Positions 1 through 7,316 of a DNA stretch of 64,000 bases are shown in pieces. This DNA is from Saprospiraceae bacterium (GTDB lineage Bacteria > Bacteroidota > Bacteroidia > Chitinophagales > Saprospiraceae). Numbering within the stretch: position 1 is the stretch's first letter; every line of letters begins with the position of its first letter. Position numbers and translations under genes: made by a program. The stretch covers positions 186,001-250,000 of the forward strand of contig JADKKF010000007.1 in the NCBI GenBank assembly GCA_016720635.1. The letters run 5' to 3'. The notes below the pieces were generated by a model that saw nothing but the letters and a program-made list of their open reading frames with translations, was not told where the DNA came from and ran no database searches.

Positions 1-1331
1 AATCCAAGCATTAGAATCTTCAAAATATTGAGTTCAAAAGGATGGATTTTGAATTTCCACCAAATAAATATAAGTTTGAAAAAATTGTAAATGCCAAGAG
101 CTAATAAAGTAGCCAAAGCACAACCTATCACATCATACCGCGGGATCAATATTTTATTTAAAAAATAATTCAACAAACCAAGCAATAAAACAAAAACGAT
201 GGTGTATTTGAAATACTTAGAATACCCAATGATGGTATCGTTTACACCTGTCACCAAATCGATCAATCTGCCTAGGCCAAGTAAAATCACAATTGTTTTT
301 GCATAAATCAATTTGTCCCCATTCTTTATGATCGACAAAAGATCGTCGAAACATAAAAGCGTACCTAGGTATATGAAAAGCCCGACTATGAATAGATTAA
401 GCGCAGATTTTTTATACACGTTTTCCACTTCTGCGATGCGATTATGAGTCAATGCATCGGCTATGATTGGAGCACTGATACTGATGATAGAACCCAAGGG
501 GATTTGCATGACATTGATGATATTATAGGCTATTTTGAACTGCCCATTTGCTTCGAATCCAAGCATGGATGAAATGAGTAAGGAATCCATCCTAAGAGCC
601 ATTTGTGACCCGATCCCACCCAATAGATGAAAGATAGAGAAGGTAAAAAAACTATATACAAACGATTTTTCGAAAAATGTAGAATTGAATTTGAGATCCC
701 AAGCCTTTATACGCCAGAGAAAAATAATTTGGCTGACCACGACAAATGTATAGGTAAGGAGAATCCCCCAGACGACCTGTTTTACACTAACAATTTCGAA
801 AATATACAACAAGATGTAAAGCGGCAAACTTAGTTTTATATAAAGATCAAAAATACCTTGAACGGCCGTCCGTTTAGCCACCATCCCAAATTCGGTAAGC
901 ATACTAGAAAGAGCCATCAAAAAAGCCAAAGGAAAAATATAAAAACTGTATTCGATGATTTCAGGGCTACTCGAAAAATCAATGATTCCTTTTTCTTTTA
1001 AAAAAGAACCGATAGATCCTGAGAAAAAATAGATGATCAAGGCGCTGAATATCCCAGCGATTGCTACCATGAGCATAAAAAAAGTCTGCAATCCCTGAGC
1101 TTTCATGAATTTTTCAGGCTCTTGGAACCTAGGGAAAAATCGAATATAACATCCTAGAATTCCCCAAAACAGAAAACTGCTCAGGAGCATGGCCGTATCC
1201 ATCAGATAGCCTGCCATGCCATAGACTGAAATGGCGCGATTATAGATGAATAATGTCGAAATCATACCGACCGCCGAGCCTACGAATGTAAACAAAGTCT
1301 GTTTTACGCTCTGCCGGATGATAACTCCCAT
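1..1331 (-). CDS. Polysaccharide/lipid-linked oligosaccharide flippase (partial, C-terminus off the window)
   Basis: The minus-strand frame starts with ATG at 1331 and stays open for about 443 codons to the window edge, so the C-terminus is missing. The start reads MGVIIRQSVKQTLFTFVGSA, followed by a long run of hydrophobic helices separated by short polar loops. This is the pattern of the Wzx/MurJ-like MOP exporter superfamily, which flips undecaprenyl-linked sugars across the inner membrane. The ATG overlaps the stop of the upstream queE by one base (TAATG), which suggests translational coupling. The substrate cannot be told from the sequence. The family call is by the helix pattern and the N-terminal motif, not by a catalytic residue. 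Confidence 0.75.
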   Translation of the reverse strand, partial: MGVIIRQSVKQTLFTFVGSAVGMISTLFIYNRAISVYGMAGYLMDTAMLLSSFLFWGILGCYIRFFPRFQEPEKFMKAQGLQTFFMLMVAIAGIFSALIIYFFSGSIGSFLKEKGIIDFSSSPEIIEYSFYIFPLAFLMALSSMLTEFGMVAKRTAVQGIFDLYIKLSLPLYILLYIFEIVSVKQVVWGILLTYTFVVVSQIIFLWRIKAWDLKFNSTFFEKSFVYSFFTFSIFHLLGGIGSQMALRMDSLLISSMLGFEANGQFKIAYNIINVMQIPLGSIISISAPIIADALTHNRIAEVENVYKKSALNLFIVGLFIYLGTLLCFDDLLSIIKNGDKLIYAKTIVILLGLGRLIDLVTGVNDTIIGYSKYFKYTIVFVLLLGLLNYFLNKILIPRYDVIGCALATLLALGIYNFFKLIFIWWKFKIHPFELNILKILMLG

Positions 1332-1978
1332 TACTTGATTTTAAGGATCTTATGTGTTTGAATACTCAGCTTCCATTTTGGATTGGCAAGACAGAATTCA
1401 ATAGCTGCCTCCGTATTGTGTAGTGTGTTGATGCCATCTTCCATAGGTTGGATGTAAAAATGTTCAAAATCGAAATTTTCAAATTGAGACGGATCAAAGT
1501 TTTGCTGAGGATAGACAAATTTTAATTCGCTACCCTTCTTTAAGATGATTTCGCTGCCTTTTTTGGGAGACAGGCATATCCAGTCAATACCCTCAGGAGG
1601 AATTATCGTTCCATTCGTTTCTATGGCTACCTGGAAGCCGGATTTCTTCATAGAAGAAACCAGTGCGCCGTCCAATTGCAACAATGGCTCTCCGCCTGTA
1701 AATACAACGAAAGGAACCCCACTTGTATTTGAGCCACCTAAATGCCAAAATTCATTTATTTTAAGAGCCAAATCTTCGCTTGACTTAAAGTTGCCGCCAT
1801 TTACTCCATCCATCCCGACAAAATCAGTGTCACAAAAGCTACAAATGGCAGCAGAACGATCTTGTTCTCTTCCAGACCATAGATTGCACCCAGTAAATCT
1901 ACAGAATACTGCAGCTCGCCCTGACTGGGCTCCTTCTCCTTGCAAAGTATAGTATATTTCCTTTATTTTATAACCCAT
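1331..1978 (-). CDS. queE: 7-carboxy-7-deazaguanine synthase QueE
   Basis: This is a 215-residue radical SAM enzyme that contracts the ring of 6-carboxytetrahydropterin to 7-carboxy-7-deazaguanine, on the route to queuosine in tRNA. The N-terminal YYTLQGEG motif is typical of QueE. The cluster cysteines are C31, C46 and C49, spaced C-x14-C-x2-C, the enlarged loop found in a subgroup of QueE rather than the usual C-x3-C-x2-C. A GGEPLLQ motif near residue 95 fits the SAM-binding GGE element. The gene starts two bases after the ridA stop and ends overlapping the flippase start, so the three form one operon. No other queuosine gene is in the window. Confidence 0.92.
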   Translation of the reverse strand: MGYKIKEIYYTLQGEGAQSGRAAVFCRFTGCNLWSGREQDRSAAICSFCDTDFVGMDGVNGGNFKSSEDLALKINEFWHLGGSNTSGVPFVVFTGGEPLLQLDGALVSSMKKSGFQVAIETNGTIIPPEGIDWICLSPKKGSEIILKKGSELKFVYPQQNFDPSQFENFDFEHFYIQPMEDGINTLHNTEAAIEFCLANPKWKLSIQTHKILKIK

Positions 1979-1980
1979 AA

Positions 1981-2364
1981 TTATTTGGTCAGAATGGCCG
2001 TAGCTTCTATTTCTACTAAGATGTCAGGGTGAATAAATTTTGAAATTTCTAACATAGAAGTAGCTGGTTTGGTTGAGGAGAAAAACAAAGCGTGAGCATT
2101 CCCAACTTTTTCCCAATCACTAATATCTTTAACGAAAATTCGTGTTCTTACGATGTCGGTGACTTTTCCGCCTAGATTTTCAACCGCCTTTATTATTTTT
2201 TCAATTGAAACTTGAGTTTGTAGGTAGGGGTCTCCTTTGCCCACAACCTCATTATTGATAACAGCAGTGGTGCCGCTCACTTCTATCGTGTCATTGACTT
2301 TTATAGCCCTTGAATATCCAACTTTATTTTCCCAGATCACCCCGTCAAGAAAATGCTCCATCAT
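1981..2364 (-). CDS. RidA/YjgF/UK114 family reactive-intermediate deaminase
   Basis: This 127-residue protein has the length and fold signature of RidA proteins, trimeric enzymes that hydrolyse reactive enamine/imine intermediates such as 2-aminoacrylate. The region around residues 71-78 (IVRTRIFV) carries the conserved substrate-binding arginine, and the C-terminal VEIEATAI (residues 117-124) carries the conserved glutamate. It is the first gene of the minus-strand operon with queE and the flippase, with only two bases between its stop and the queE start. Whether it acts on the canonical aminoacrylate substrate or belongs to one of the other Rid subfamilies is not clear from the sequence alone. 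Confidence 0.88.
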   Translation of the reverse strand: MMEHFLDGVIWENKVGYSRAIKVNDTIEVSGTTAVINNEVVGKGDPYLQTQVSIEKIIKAVENLGGKVTDIVRTRIFVKDISDWEKVGNAHALFFSSTKPATSMLEISKFIHPDILVEIEATAILTK

Positions 2365-2440
2365 TATACGGTCTGTTTTGGACGTAAAGTTACTAAAACT
2401 AAACTTTCATCGCCAATTAATCGCTAAAACTGAGCCAATA

Positions 2441-2472
2441 AAAAAAGCCAAGCTTTGCAGCCTGGCTTTTTT
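2441..2472. terminator. Bidirectional rho-independent terminator
   Basis: The arm AAAAAAGCCAAGC (2441-2453) pairs with GCCTGGCTTTTTT (2460-2472) with a single mismatch and a six-base loop. Poly-A on one side and poly-T on the other make it usable on both strands. It lies in the minus-strand path downstream of the LysM gene and upstream of ridA, so it mainly separates these two units. Confidence 0.8.
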
Positions 2473-2492
2473 CAAGTGATGTAGCTAAATGA

Positions 2493-2873
2493 TTATATAT
2501 TCGGTATAACCAATACTTGACCTATTTGGATAAGGTCAGGATTGTCAAGGATATCGGTGTTAGCAGCATATATTTCTTTGTATTTAGCAGAATCATCGAA
2601 ATATTGCTTTGCAATTTTACCTAGAGTTTCTCCAGCTTCTACAGTGTGTTTTGTGTAGCAAGAAGGATCTGAAACTTGAATATCTGCAATAAGATCAGAA
2701 GGAGACTGTCCTCCGATGTACTTGATTTTATCCCAAATAATGTTTTTGTAATAAGGATATTGAACTGTAGCTCTTACCTTCAATACACCAGGTTCTTCGA
2801 CAACAGATATGTTATCTGCACCCAAAGATTCGCTAAATGTAATTACTTCGTTGTACTTGTCTTGTAAATTCAT
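2493..2873 (-). CDS. Kbp/YgaU-like protein with C-terminal LysM domain
   Basis: This 126-residue protein has no signal peptide. Residues about 1-70 look like a short BON-type alpha/beta domain, and residues about 74-126 are a LysM domain (HTVEAGETLGKIAKQYF... GQVLVIP). The order BON then LysM, the small size and the lack of a leader match E. coli Kbp (YgaU), a cytoplasmic potassium-binding protein. By known family behaviour a potassium-linked role is possible, but the N-terminal domain is divergent and I infer the BON assignment from general pattern only. A TAnnTTTG promoter element lies about 65 bases upstream, and a terminator follows the gene. Confidence 0.72.
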   Translation of the reverse strand: MNLQDKYNEVITFSESLGADNISVVEEPGVLKVRATVQYPYYKNIIWDKIKYIGGQSPSDLIADIQVSDPSCYTKHTVEAGETLGKIAKQYFDDSAKYKEIYAANTDILDNPDLIQIGQVLVIPNI

Positions 2874-2935
2874 AAAATGGTCGATTTTTAATAAGGTTAA
2901 ATATTTAATAATAAAGTTAATTGGCTTTATGACGT

Positions 2936-2943
2936 CAAAGATA
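2936..2943 (-). promoter_or_regulatory. Bacteroidota -7 element for the LysM gene
   Basis: On the minus strand the bases read TATCTTTG, an exact match to the Bacteroidota sigma-A -7 consensus TAnnTTTG. It lies 63 bases upstream of the ATG at 2873. No clear -33 TTG could be placed at the usual spacing. Confidence 0.55.
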
Positions 2944-3105
2944 GCAATCTGTCACTAGAGTTTTAAAAAAAAAGCCAAAAAATCAAGTTGGATAATTTAT
3001 CAAAAAAATATTACGTTTATAAAAATAAAAATTAGGAATTAAACTTTTGGTAATCCATCACGTCTTAGCTTATAACTTATTAAATAATATATAAAATCAT
3101 TAATT

Positions 3106-3891
3106 ATGAAAAAATCATTGTTTTATTTCGGTTTGTTCTCATTTATGATTTCCTTCGGAATAATATCATGTAAAAAGGATACGGCAGCCGTAGTGGAAAC
3201 TACTACAGAAGACAACCTTATTTCTCAAGATTTGGAAGAAGAAATTGATTATGACATTAATTCACAAATAGATTTCAGAGGATGCCCAGTCGTTACATGG
3301 GCTCAGCCACAAGGAACTTTCCCTAACGTAGTAACCTTAGACTTTGGCAATGGGTGTTCGAATATTGGCTTTAGAACTAAAAAGGGTAAACTCAGAGTAG
3401 CACTAAGTTCTTCTTTTTTAACTCCAGGAGCGACAAGAACGGTGACTTTTGATGGATTCTCGATTGATGATGTGACAGTTACAGGTGTAAAAACAACGAC
3501 CAATCAAGGTCTAACAAATAATGTTTGGAGTCTTTCAAGAAATGCAGATTTAACCTTTTTATTTCCTAATGGCAAATCCTCTACTTGGAAACCAAATTAT
3601 GTCATCGCATGGGTTGAAGGTAGCACTACCTTGAGTGTCGCAGATGATGTATTCAATATGACAGGAAGTGCAACAGGCACGGACAGAAATGGGGTTGCGT
3701 ATCAATGCTCGATCACTTCTCCTTTGGTGCGAAATCGGATATGCAATTGGATCAGCAAGGGTACGATAGATGTTACAGCATTGAGTAAAACATATAAATT
3801 GGATTTCGGAAACGGCGAATGTGACCAAAAAGCTGTAGTTACTGACTATAATGGAAATACCAAAGAGATAAGAATAAGAAGGTGGTGGTAG
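3106..3891 (+). CDS. Putative secreted lipoprotein of unknown function
   Basis: This 261-residue protein starts with MKKSLFYFGLFSFMISFGII and has a lipobox ending SC at residues 21-22, so it should be lipidated and exported. Two acidic residues (E36-D37 region) and a long beta-rich remainder follow. The mature part has paired cysteines in short motifs (RGCP, GNGCS, YQCS, NRICNW, NGECD) that repeat the phrase LDFGNG twice (about residues 82 and 232), which hints at an internal duplication. I do not recognise a named family. It stands alone between two terminators, so it is its own transcription unit. Confidence 0.7.
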   Translation: MKKSLFYFGLFSFMISFGIISCKKDTAAVVETTTEDNLISQDLEEEIDYDINSQIDFRGCPVVTWAQPQGTFPNVVTLDFGNGCSNIGFRTKKGKLRVALSSSFLTPGATRTVTFDGFSIDDVTVTGVKTTTNQGLTNNVWSLSRNADLTFLFPNGKSSTWKPNYVIAWVEGSTTLSVADDVFNMTGSATGTDRNGVAYQCSITSPLVRNRICNWISKGTIDVTALSKTYKLDFGNGECDQKAVVTDYNGNTKEIRIRRWW

Positions 3892-3920
3892 GAAATTAAC
3901 TTACAATCCACGTGCTAGGG

Positions 3921-3942
3921 AGGGGCTTTTGCCCCTTTTTTT
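3921..3942 (+). terminator. Rho-independent terminator of the lipoprotein gene
   Basis: The hairpin AGGGGC-TTTT-GCCCCT (3921-3936) is followed by a T tract to 3942, thirty bases after the stop codon at 3891. It separates the lipoprotein gene from radA. Confidence 0.85.
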
Positions 3943-4002
3943 GTTTCTGTCACTTTTTGAAGTACATTTGTAATCCTAAATCACACATTCACCAAGAAAA
4001 AA

Positions 4003-5361
4003 ATGGCATTTAAAAAAATATTTATCTGTACCCAATGTGCCCATGAAAGTCCCAAATGGGAAGGGAAATGTGCTGGATGCGGCCAATGGAATACAATGAT
4101 AGAGGAGATTATCGAGCGAAAAAAGGATAAAAATGTGTTGAGTAATGCCCGATACACAAAAGGTGAACTAAAACCTTTGCACGAAGTAAAATCTGTTGAA
4201 ACAGTACGGATGTACACTCCCGATGGAGAATTGAATCGTGTATTGGGAGGTGGGATCGCCCCAGGGTAAGTGGTACTGATAGGAGGACAACCGGGCACCG
4301 GAAAATCCACCTTATTATTTCAGATGGCGATTCAAATCAATGCTAAAGTATTGTACGTTTCGGGAGAAGAAAGTGCCGAACAAATCAAAATGCGAGCTGA
4401 TCGGATCGGAATAAAAAATGAAAATTGTTTTGTATTCACAGAAACCAATATCGAGCAAATACAAAAAATGGCGGATGATATAAAGCCCGATTTGGTAGTT
4501 ATTGATTCTATTCAGACGCTTAGCAGTCAACATCTCGACTCTACCATCGGAAGTATATCCCAGGTGCGGGAGTGTACCAATGAACTCCAGAGGTATGCCA
4601 AGGAGAATAATCTAGCCATATTCATCATAGGCCATATCAACAAGGAAGGAGACATTGCTGGCCCAAAATTGCTTGAACATATCGTAGATACCGTTTTGCA
4701 GTTTGAGGGAGATCGGAACTATTTCTATAGAATTTTGAGGACAAAAAAGAATAGATTTGGCTCCACGGATGAATTGGGAATATACGAAATGAATGCAACA
4801 GGGCTTAGAGAGATATCAAATCCTTCTGAACTGCTCATCACCCAAAAGGATGAAAACCTTAGTGGAAGTGCCATAGGAGCGACCATAGAAGGCTCAAGGC
4901 CGATGATGATAGAGGTACAAGCCTTGGTGTCCAATGCTGTGTATGGCAACCCGCAGCGGACGGCTACAGGATTTGATCTAAGGAGGTTATCCATGTTGTT
5001 GGCCGTTCTTGAAAAGAAATGTGGATTTCCATTTGGACAGCAAGATGTGTTTCTTAATATGGCTGGAGGAATAAAAGTGGATGACCCAGCCTTAGATTTG
5101 GCTATCGTTATGGCCCTTGTATCCTCCAAAGAAGACATTACCATTTATCCAAATATATGCTTTGCTGGGGAAATTGGGTTGTCGGGTGAAATACGAGCAG
5201 TTAGCAGGATAGAGAACCGCATCCAAGAAGCTGAAAAACTGGGATTTGAGAAAATTTATATCTCAAAATATAATACCAAAGGACTTACCATCTCGAGTTA
5301 TCAAATACAAGTAATTCCAGTTGGCAAGTTAGAGGATTTGTTTGTCCAATTATTGGGATAA
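4003..5361 (+). pseudogene. radA: DNA repair protein RadA, interrupted by an in-frame TAA
   Basis: RadA is a RecA-like ATPase that promotes branch migration during recombination repair. The frame 4003-4266 encodes the C4 zinc finger (C9, C12, C23, C26) and linker up to GGGIAPG. A TAA follows at 4267-4269, then the same frame continues from GTG at 4270 with Walker A GGQPGTGKST, Walker B LVVIDSIQTL, the RadA-specific KNRFG motif and the Lon-like C-terminal domain to a normal stop. RadA proteins normally read PGS before the Walker strand, so one C-to-A change in a TCA serine codon explains the stop. The rest looks fully conserved. It may be a recent pseudogene, a sequencing error, or a split gene translated by reinitiation at the adjoining GTG. 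Confidence 0.9.
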
Positions 5362-5374
5362 AAACATAGCTGCG

Positions 5375-5495
5375 TCAGGAATGGGAATGGCCTCGTCTAT
5401 AACGAGGGTCATCTCCAAAGGGGATGACGGAGCAAAGCGAACCCATGGACAGTCCGGCCTGATCTCGTCCATGTGGCGAGAGAGGGAGACGCCCT
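5375..5495. other. GC-rich foldable intergenic element, identity unknown
   Basis: The 141-base gap between radA and the helicase gene is clearly richer in G and C than the flanks. It can fold into a series of hairpins: CCTCGT/ACGAGG (5391-5396 with 5402-5407), GTCATCTCC/GGGGATGAC with an AAA loop (5408-5416 with 5420-5428), CATGGAC/GTCCATG (5444-5450 with 5467-5473) and GGCG/CGCC (5475-5478 with 5490-5493). It has no convincing ORF and no poly-T tail. It may be a structured RNA or an intergenic repeat family member; I saw no second copy in this window. Confidence 0.5.
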
Positions 5496-5502
5496 AATAA
5501 TG

Positions 5503-6807
5503 TTACAATAAACTCATTTGATAGTAATCGACGATTTTTTCATCAACAAAAATGTCTGTGGCTTTGATGGGTCTCGATAAAAATATACCGTCCAAATACC
5601 GGCACCTGCTAAGGGCAACATAAGTCTGTCCGTGTGCAAAAGAGCCTTTGTCTAAATCAATAAAAACTCTGTCAAAGGTCTTACCTTGGCTTTTGTGAAT
5701 CGTAATCGCCCAAGCAAGTTTTATGGGCAATTGGCGATAAGTGCCAACAATTTCTATATCAATCTTTTGATCATCCTCCTTCGATTCGTTCATGATGTAC
5801 TTGATATTTTGCCATTCGTAGGGGAATACTTCGATGATTTTGGTGGTGTCGCCGCTAGAAGGAATTTCGATCTTGATTGAATCGGCAAGACATTCGTAAA
5901 TGATCCCAATGGAGCCATTGACATAGTCCTTGTTGGGGTCGTTTCTTATGAACATAACCTGTGCTCCAACTTTTAGTTCTAGTAACTGATCTGCTGGGAG
6001 ATTGTTTTGAGAAAAGGCACCATTGACGGATCCGATATACCGAAATGCTGGCGAATCTATCTGTAAAAGCTTGGATTTATTGATTAAGTCTGCCTTTGCA
6101 TTGCGCGTGGTCAGGGTAATGGTATTGTCAGTTGAATAGAGCGCATTTGGGAAAAATCGCTGGTTGAGGAGATCCAAATCATCTTCGTCAATTTGAGCGT
6201 TTCGAATACGGTCTAACAGCTTGATGAATGCACGTTCTTTCTGCCGAAAGACGTTGGTCAATTCTATCATTTGCATATGGAAACCTTGTTTAAAAACTTT
6301 GGCTTCAAAAAAATAAGGCGATTCGTAACCCATTTTTTTAAGGACAATGGCATCTTCTTGAGTGACCACTGGCGGCAATTGGAGTAAATCTCCGAAAAGA
6401 AGTATTTGTACGCCTCCAAAAGGCAAATTCGATTTTCTATTTTTTTGTAAAAAAATGTTCATCCGATCGAATAAATCGGCGCGAATCATGGAGACTTCGT
6501 CTATGATCAATAATTCTAATGCTTGAAACATTTTAAATTTGGCGACCTTTTTGATCGAAGCAAAATCTTCGATGTATGGTGCAAATCCAAAGAATGAATG
6601 AATTGTTTGGCCGCCGACATTGAGGGCGGCGATGCCGGTAGGAGCGAGGACAGCGAGGGTTTTCTTATTGGTCCTTTTGATTAAATCTAGCAAGGTGGAT
6701 TTTCCTGTACCTGCACGCCCTGTGATAAAATAATTGGCATCCGAGTGATCTAAATCACTGAGAATTTGCCTGAAATCTTGGTTTAGGACGATGGGTTGAA
6801 AGTTCAC
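5503..6807 (-). CDS. Pif1-family SF1B DNA helicase
   Basis: This 434-residue protein has the Pif1 helicase motifs in order: Walker A GRAGTGKSTL near residue 31, motif Ia APTGIAALNVGG near residue 55, Walker B LLIIDEVSM near residue 98, motif III FGDLLQLPPV near residue 139, and the C-terminal IHKSQGKTFDRV and YVALSRC motifs (about residues 375-410). Pif1 helicases unwind DNA 5' to 3' and act on G-quadruplexes and stalled forks. At 434 residues it is a minimal core without the long C-terminal extension seen in many Bacteroidota homologues. Its end overlaps the next gene's context: the upstream small membrane-protein gene overlaps its start by four bases (ATGA). Confidence 0.88.
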   Translation of the reverse strand: MNFQPIVLNQDFRQILSDLDHSDANYFITGRAGTGKSTLLDLIKRTNKKTLAVLAPTGIAALNVGGQTIHSFFGFAPYIEDFASIKKVAKFKMFQALELLIIDEVSMIRADLFDRMNIFLQKNRKSNLPFGGVQILLFGDLLQLPPVVTQEDAIVLKKMGYESPYFFEAKVFKQGFHMQMIELTNVFRQKERAFIKLLDRIRNAQIDEDDLDLLNQRFFPNALYSTDNTITLTTRNAKADLINKSKLLQIDSPAFRYIGSVNGAFSQNNLPADQLLELKVGAQVMFIRNDPNKDYVNGSIGIIYECLADSIKIEIPSSGDTTKIIEVFPYEWQNIKYIMNESKEDDQKIDIEIVGTYRQLPIKLAWAITIHKSQGKTFDRVFIDLDKGSFAHGQTYVALSRCRYLDGIFLSRPIKATDIFVDEKIVDYYQMSLL

Positions 6808-7145
6808 GAATCTTGTTTTGGTTGTTTGCTAAGGATTTTGGTTTCTATGATAAAATATTCCAATCCGATATATATAATGATCAATAATACTATTAAAATA
6901 CGCTCGAGGTAATAATAATTCATTCGCAAAAAGGGTAGGAGCGTACTCAAAACAATGGCCAATAAGCCGATGGTCCACAATAACCTAATTTTCATGGATT
7001 TTATCTTGGTTTTAGTGGCAATGTCATAATCGAGTTGTTTAGGTAAAATATATACGGGGAGTGTGTTTAACCATTTGAATTTGTATTGATAGTACAAACC
7101 AAGTCCATAAATTATCATCAAAAAACCAAAAATAAGAAGCAACAT
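6804..7145 (-). CDS. Small membrane protein of unknown function
   Basis: This 113-residue protein has one hydrophobic helix at residues 1-20, a polar middle part, and two closely spaced helices at about 55-72 and 82-100. No catalytic motif is visible and I do not recognise a family. Its stop overlaps the ATG of the Pif1-like helicase by four bases, so the two are probably cotranscribed and translationally coupled. A promoter element lies 45 bases upstream of its ATG. A functional link with the helicase is not evident. Confidence 0.65.
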   Translation of the reverse strand: MLLLIFGFLMIIYGLGLYYQYKFKWLNTLPVYILPKQLDYDIATKTKIKSMKIRLLWTIGLLAIVLSTLLPFLRMNYYYLERILIVLLIIIYIGLEYFIIETKILSKQPKQDS

Positions 7146-7189
7146 AGGTAATAAAAAATATTAAACAAGTAAAATATATATATAATTAA

Positions 7190-7197
7190 CAAATATA
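7190..7197 (-). promoter_or_regulatory. Minus-strand -7 element for the membrane protein/helicase operon
   Basis: The minus strand reads TATATTTG, matching TAnnTTTG, 45 bases upstream of the ATG at 7145. It sits in a divergent intergenic region opposite the promoter at 7241. Confidence 0.5.
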
Positions 7198-7240
7198 AAA
7201 AAATTAACATAAATAATTTCAAGAAATTAAACAAAGTACC

Positions 7241-7248
7241 TACTTTTG
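7241..7248 (+). promoter_or_regulatory. -7 element for the fibronectin-repeat surface protein
   Basis: TACTTTTG matches the Bacteroidota TAnnTTTG -7 consensus, 69 bases upstream of the ATG at 7317. This gives an untranslated leader of about 60 bases. Confidence 0.55.
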
Positions 7249-7316
7249 TACACAGACAACGATCAATTTTTTATAGAATCAAGATTTTAATTGTAAAATC
7301 ACATCAACCACCTGTC

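Noticed and set aside
627..833. 68-codon plus-strand ORF
   Set aside because: It lies opposite the flippase gene and has no protein-like pattern.
1545..1952. 135-codon plus-strand ORF opposite queE
   Set aside because: It is the shadow of a strongly conserved queE reading frame.
5375..5495. TPP or c-di-GMP riboswitch
   Set aside because: Short words such as CCTGATCT or CCGGCC recall these classes, but the CTGAGA core of TPP and the required stem order of GEMM are missing, and no fitting gene follows on the plus strand.
5375..5495. Short protein on the minus strand of the GC-rich element
   Set aside because: Open stretches on that strand are short, in different frames, and follow from the hairpin arms rather than from a protein pattern.
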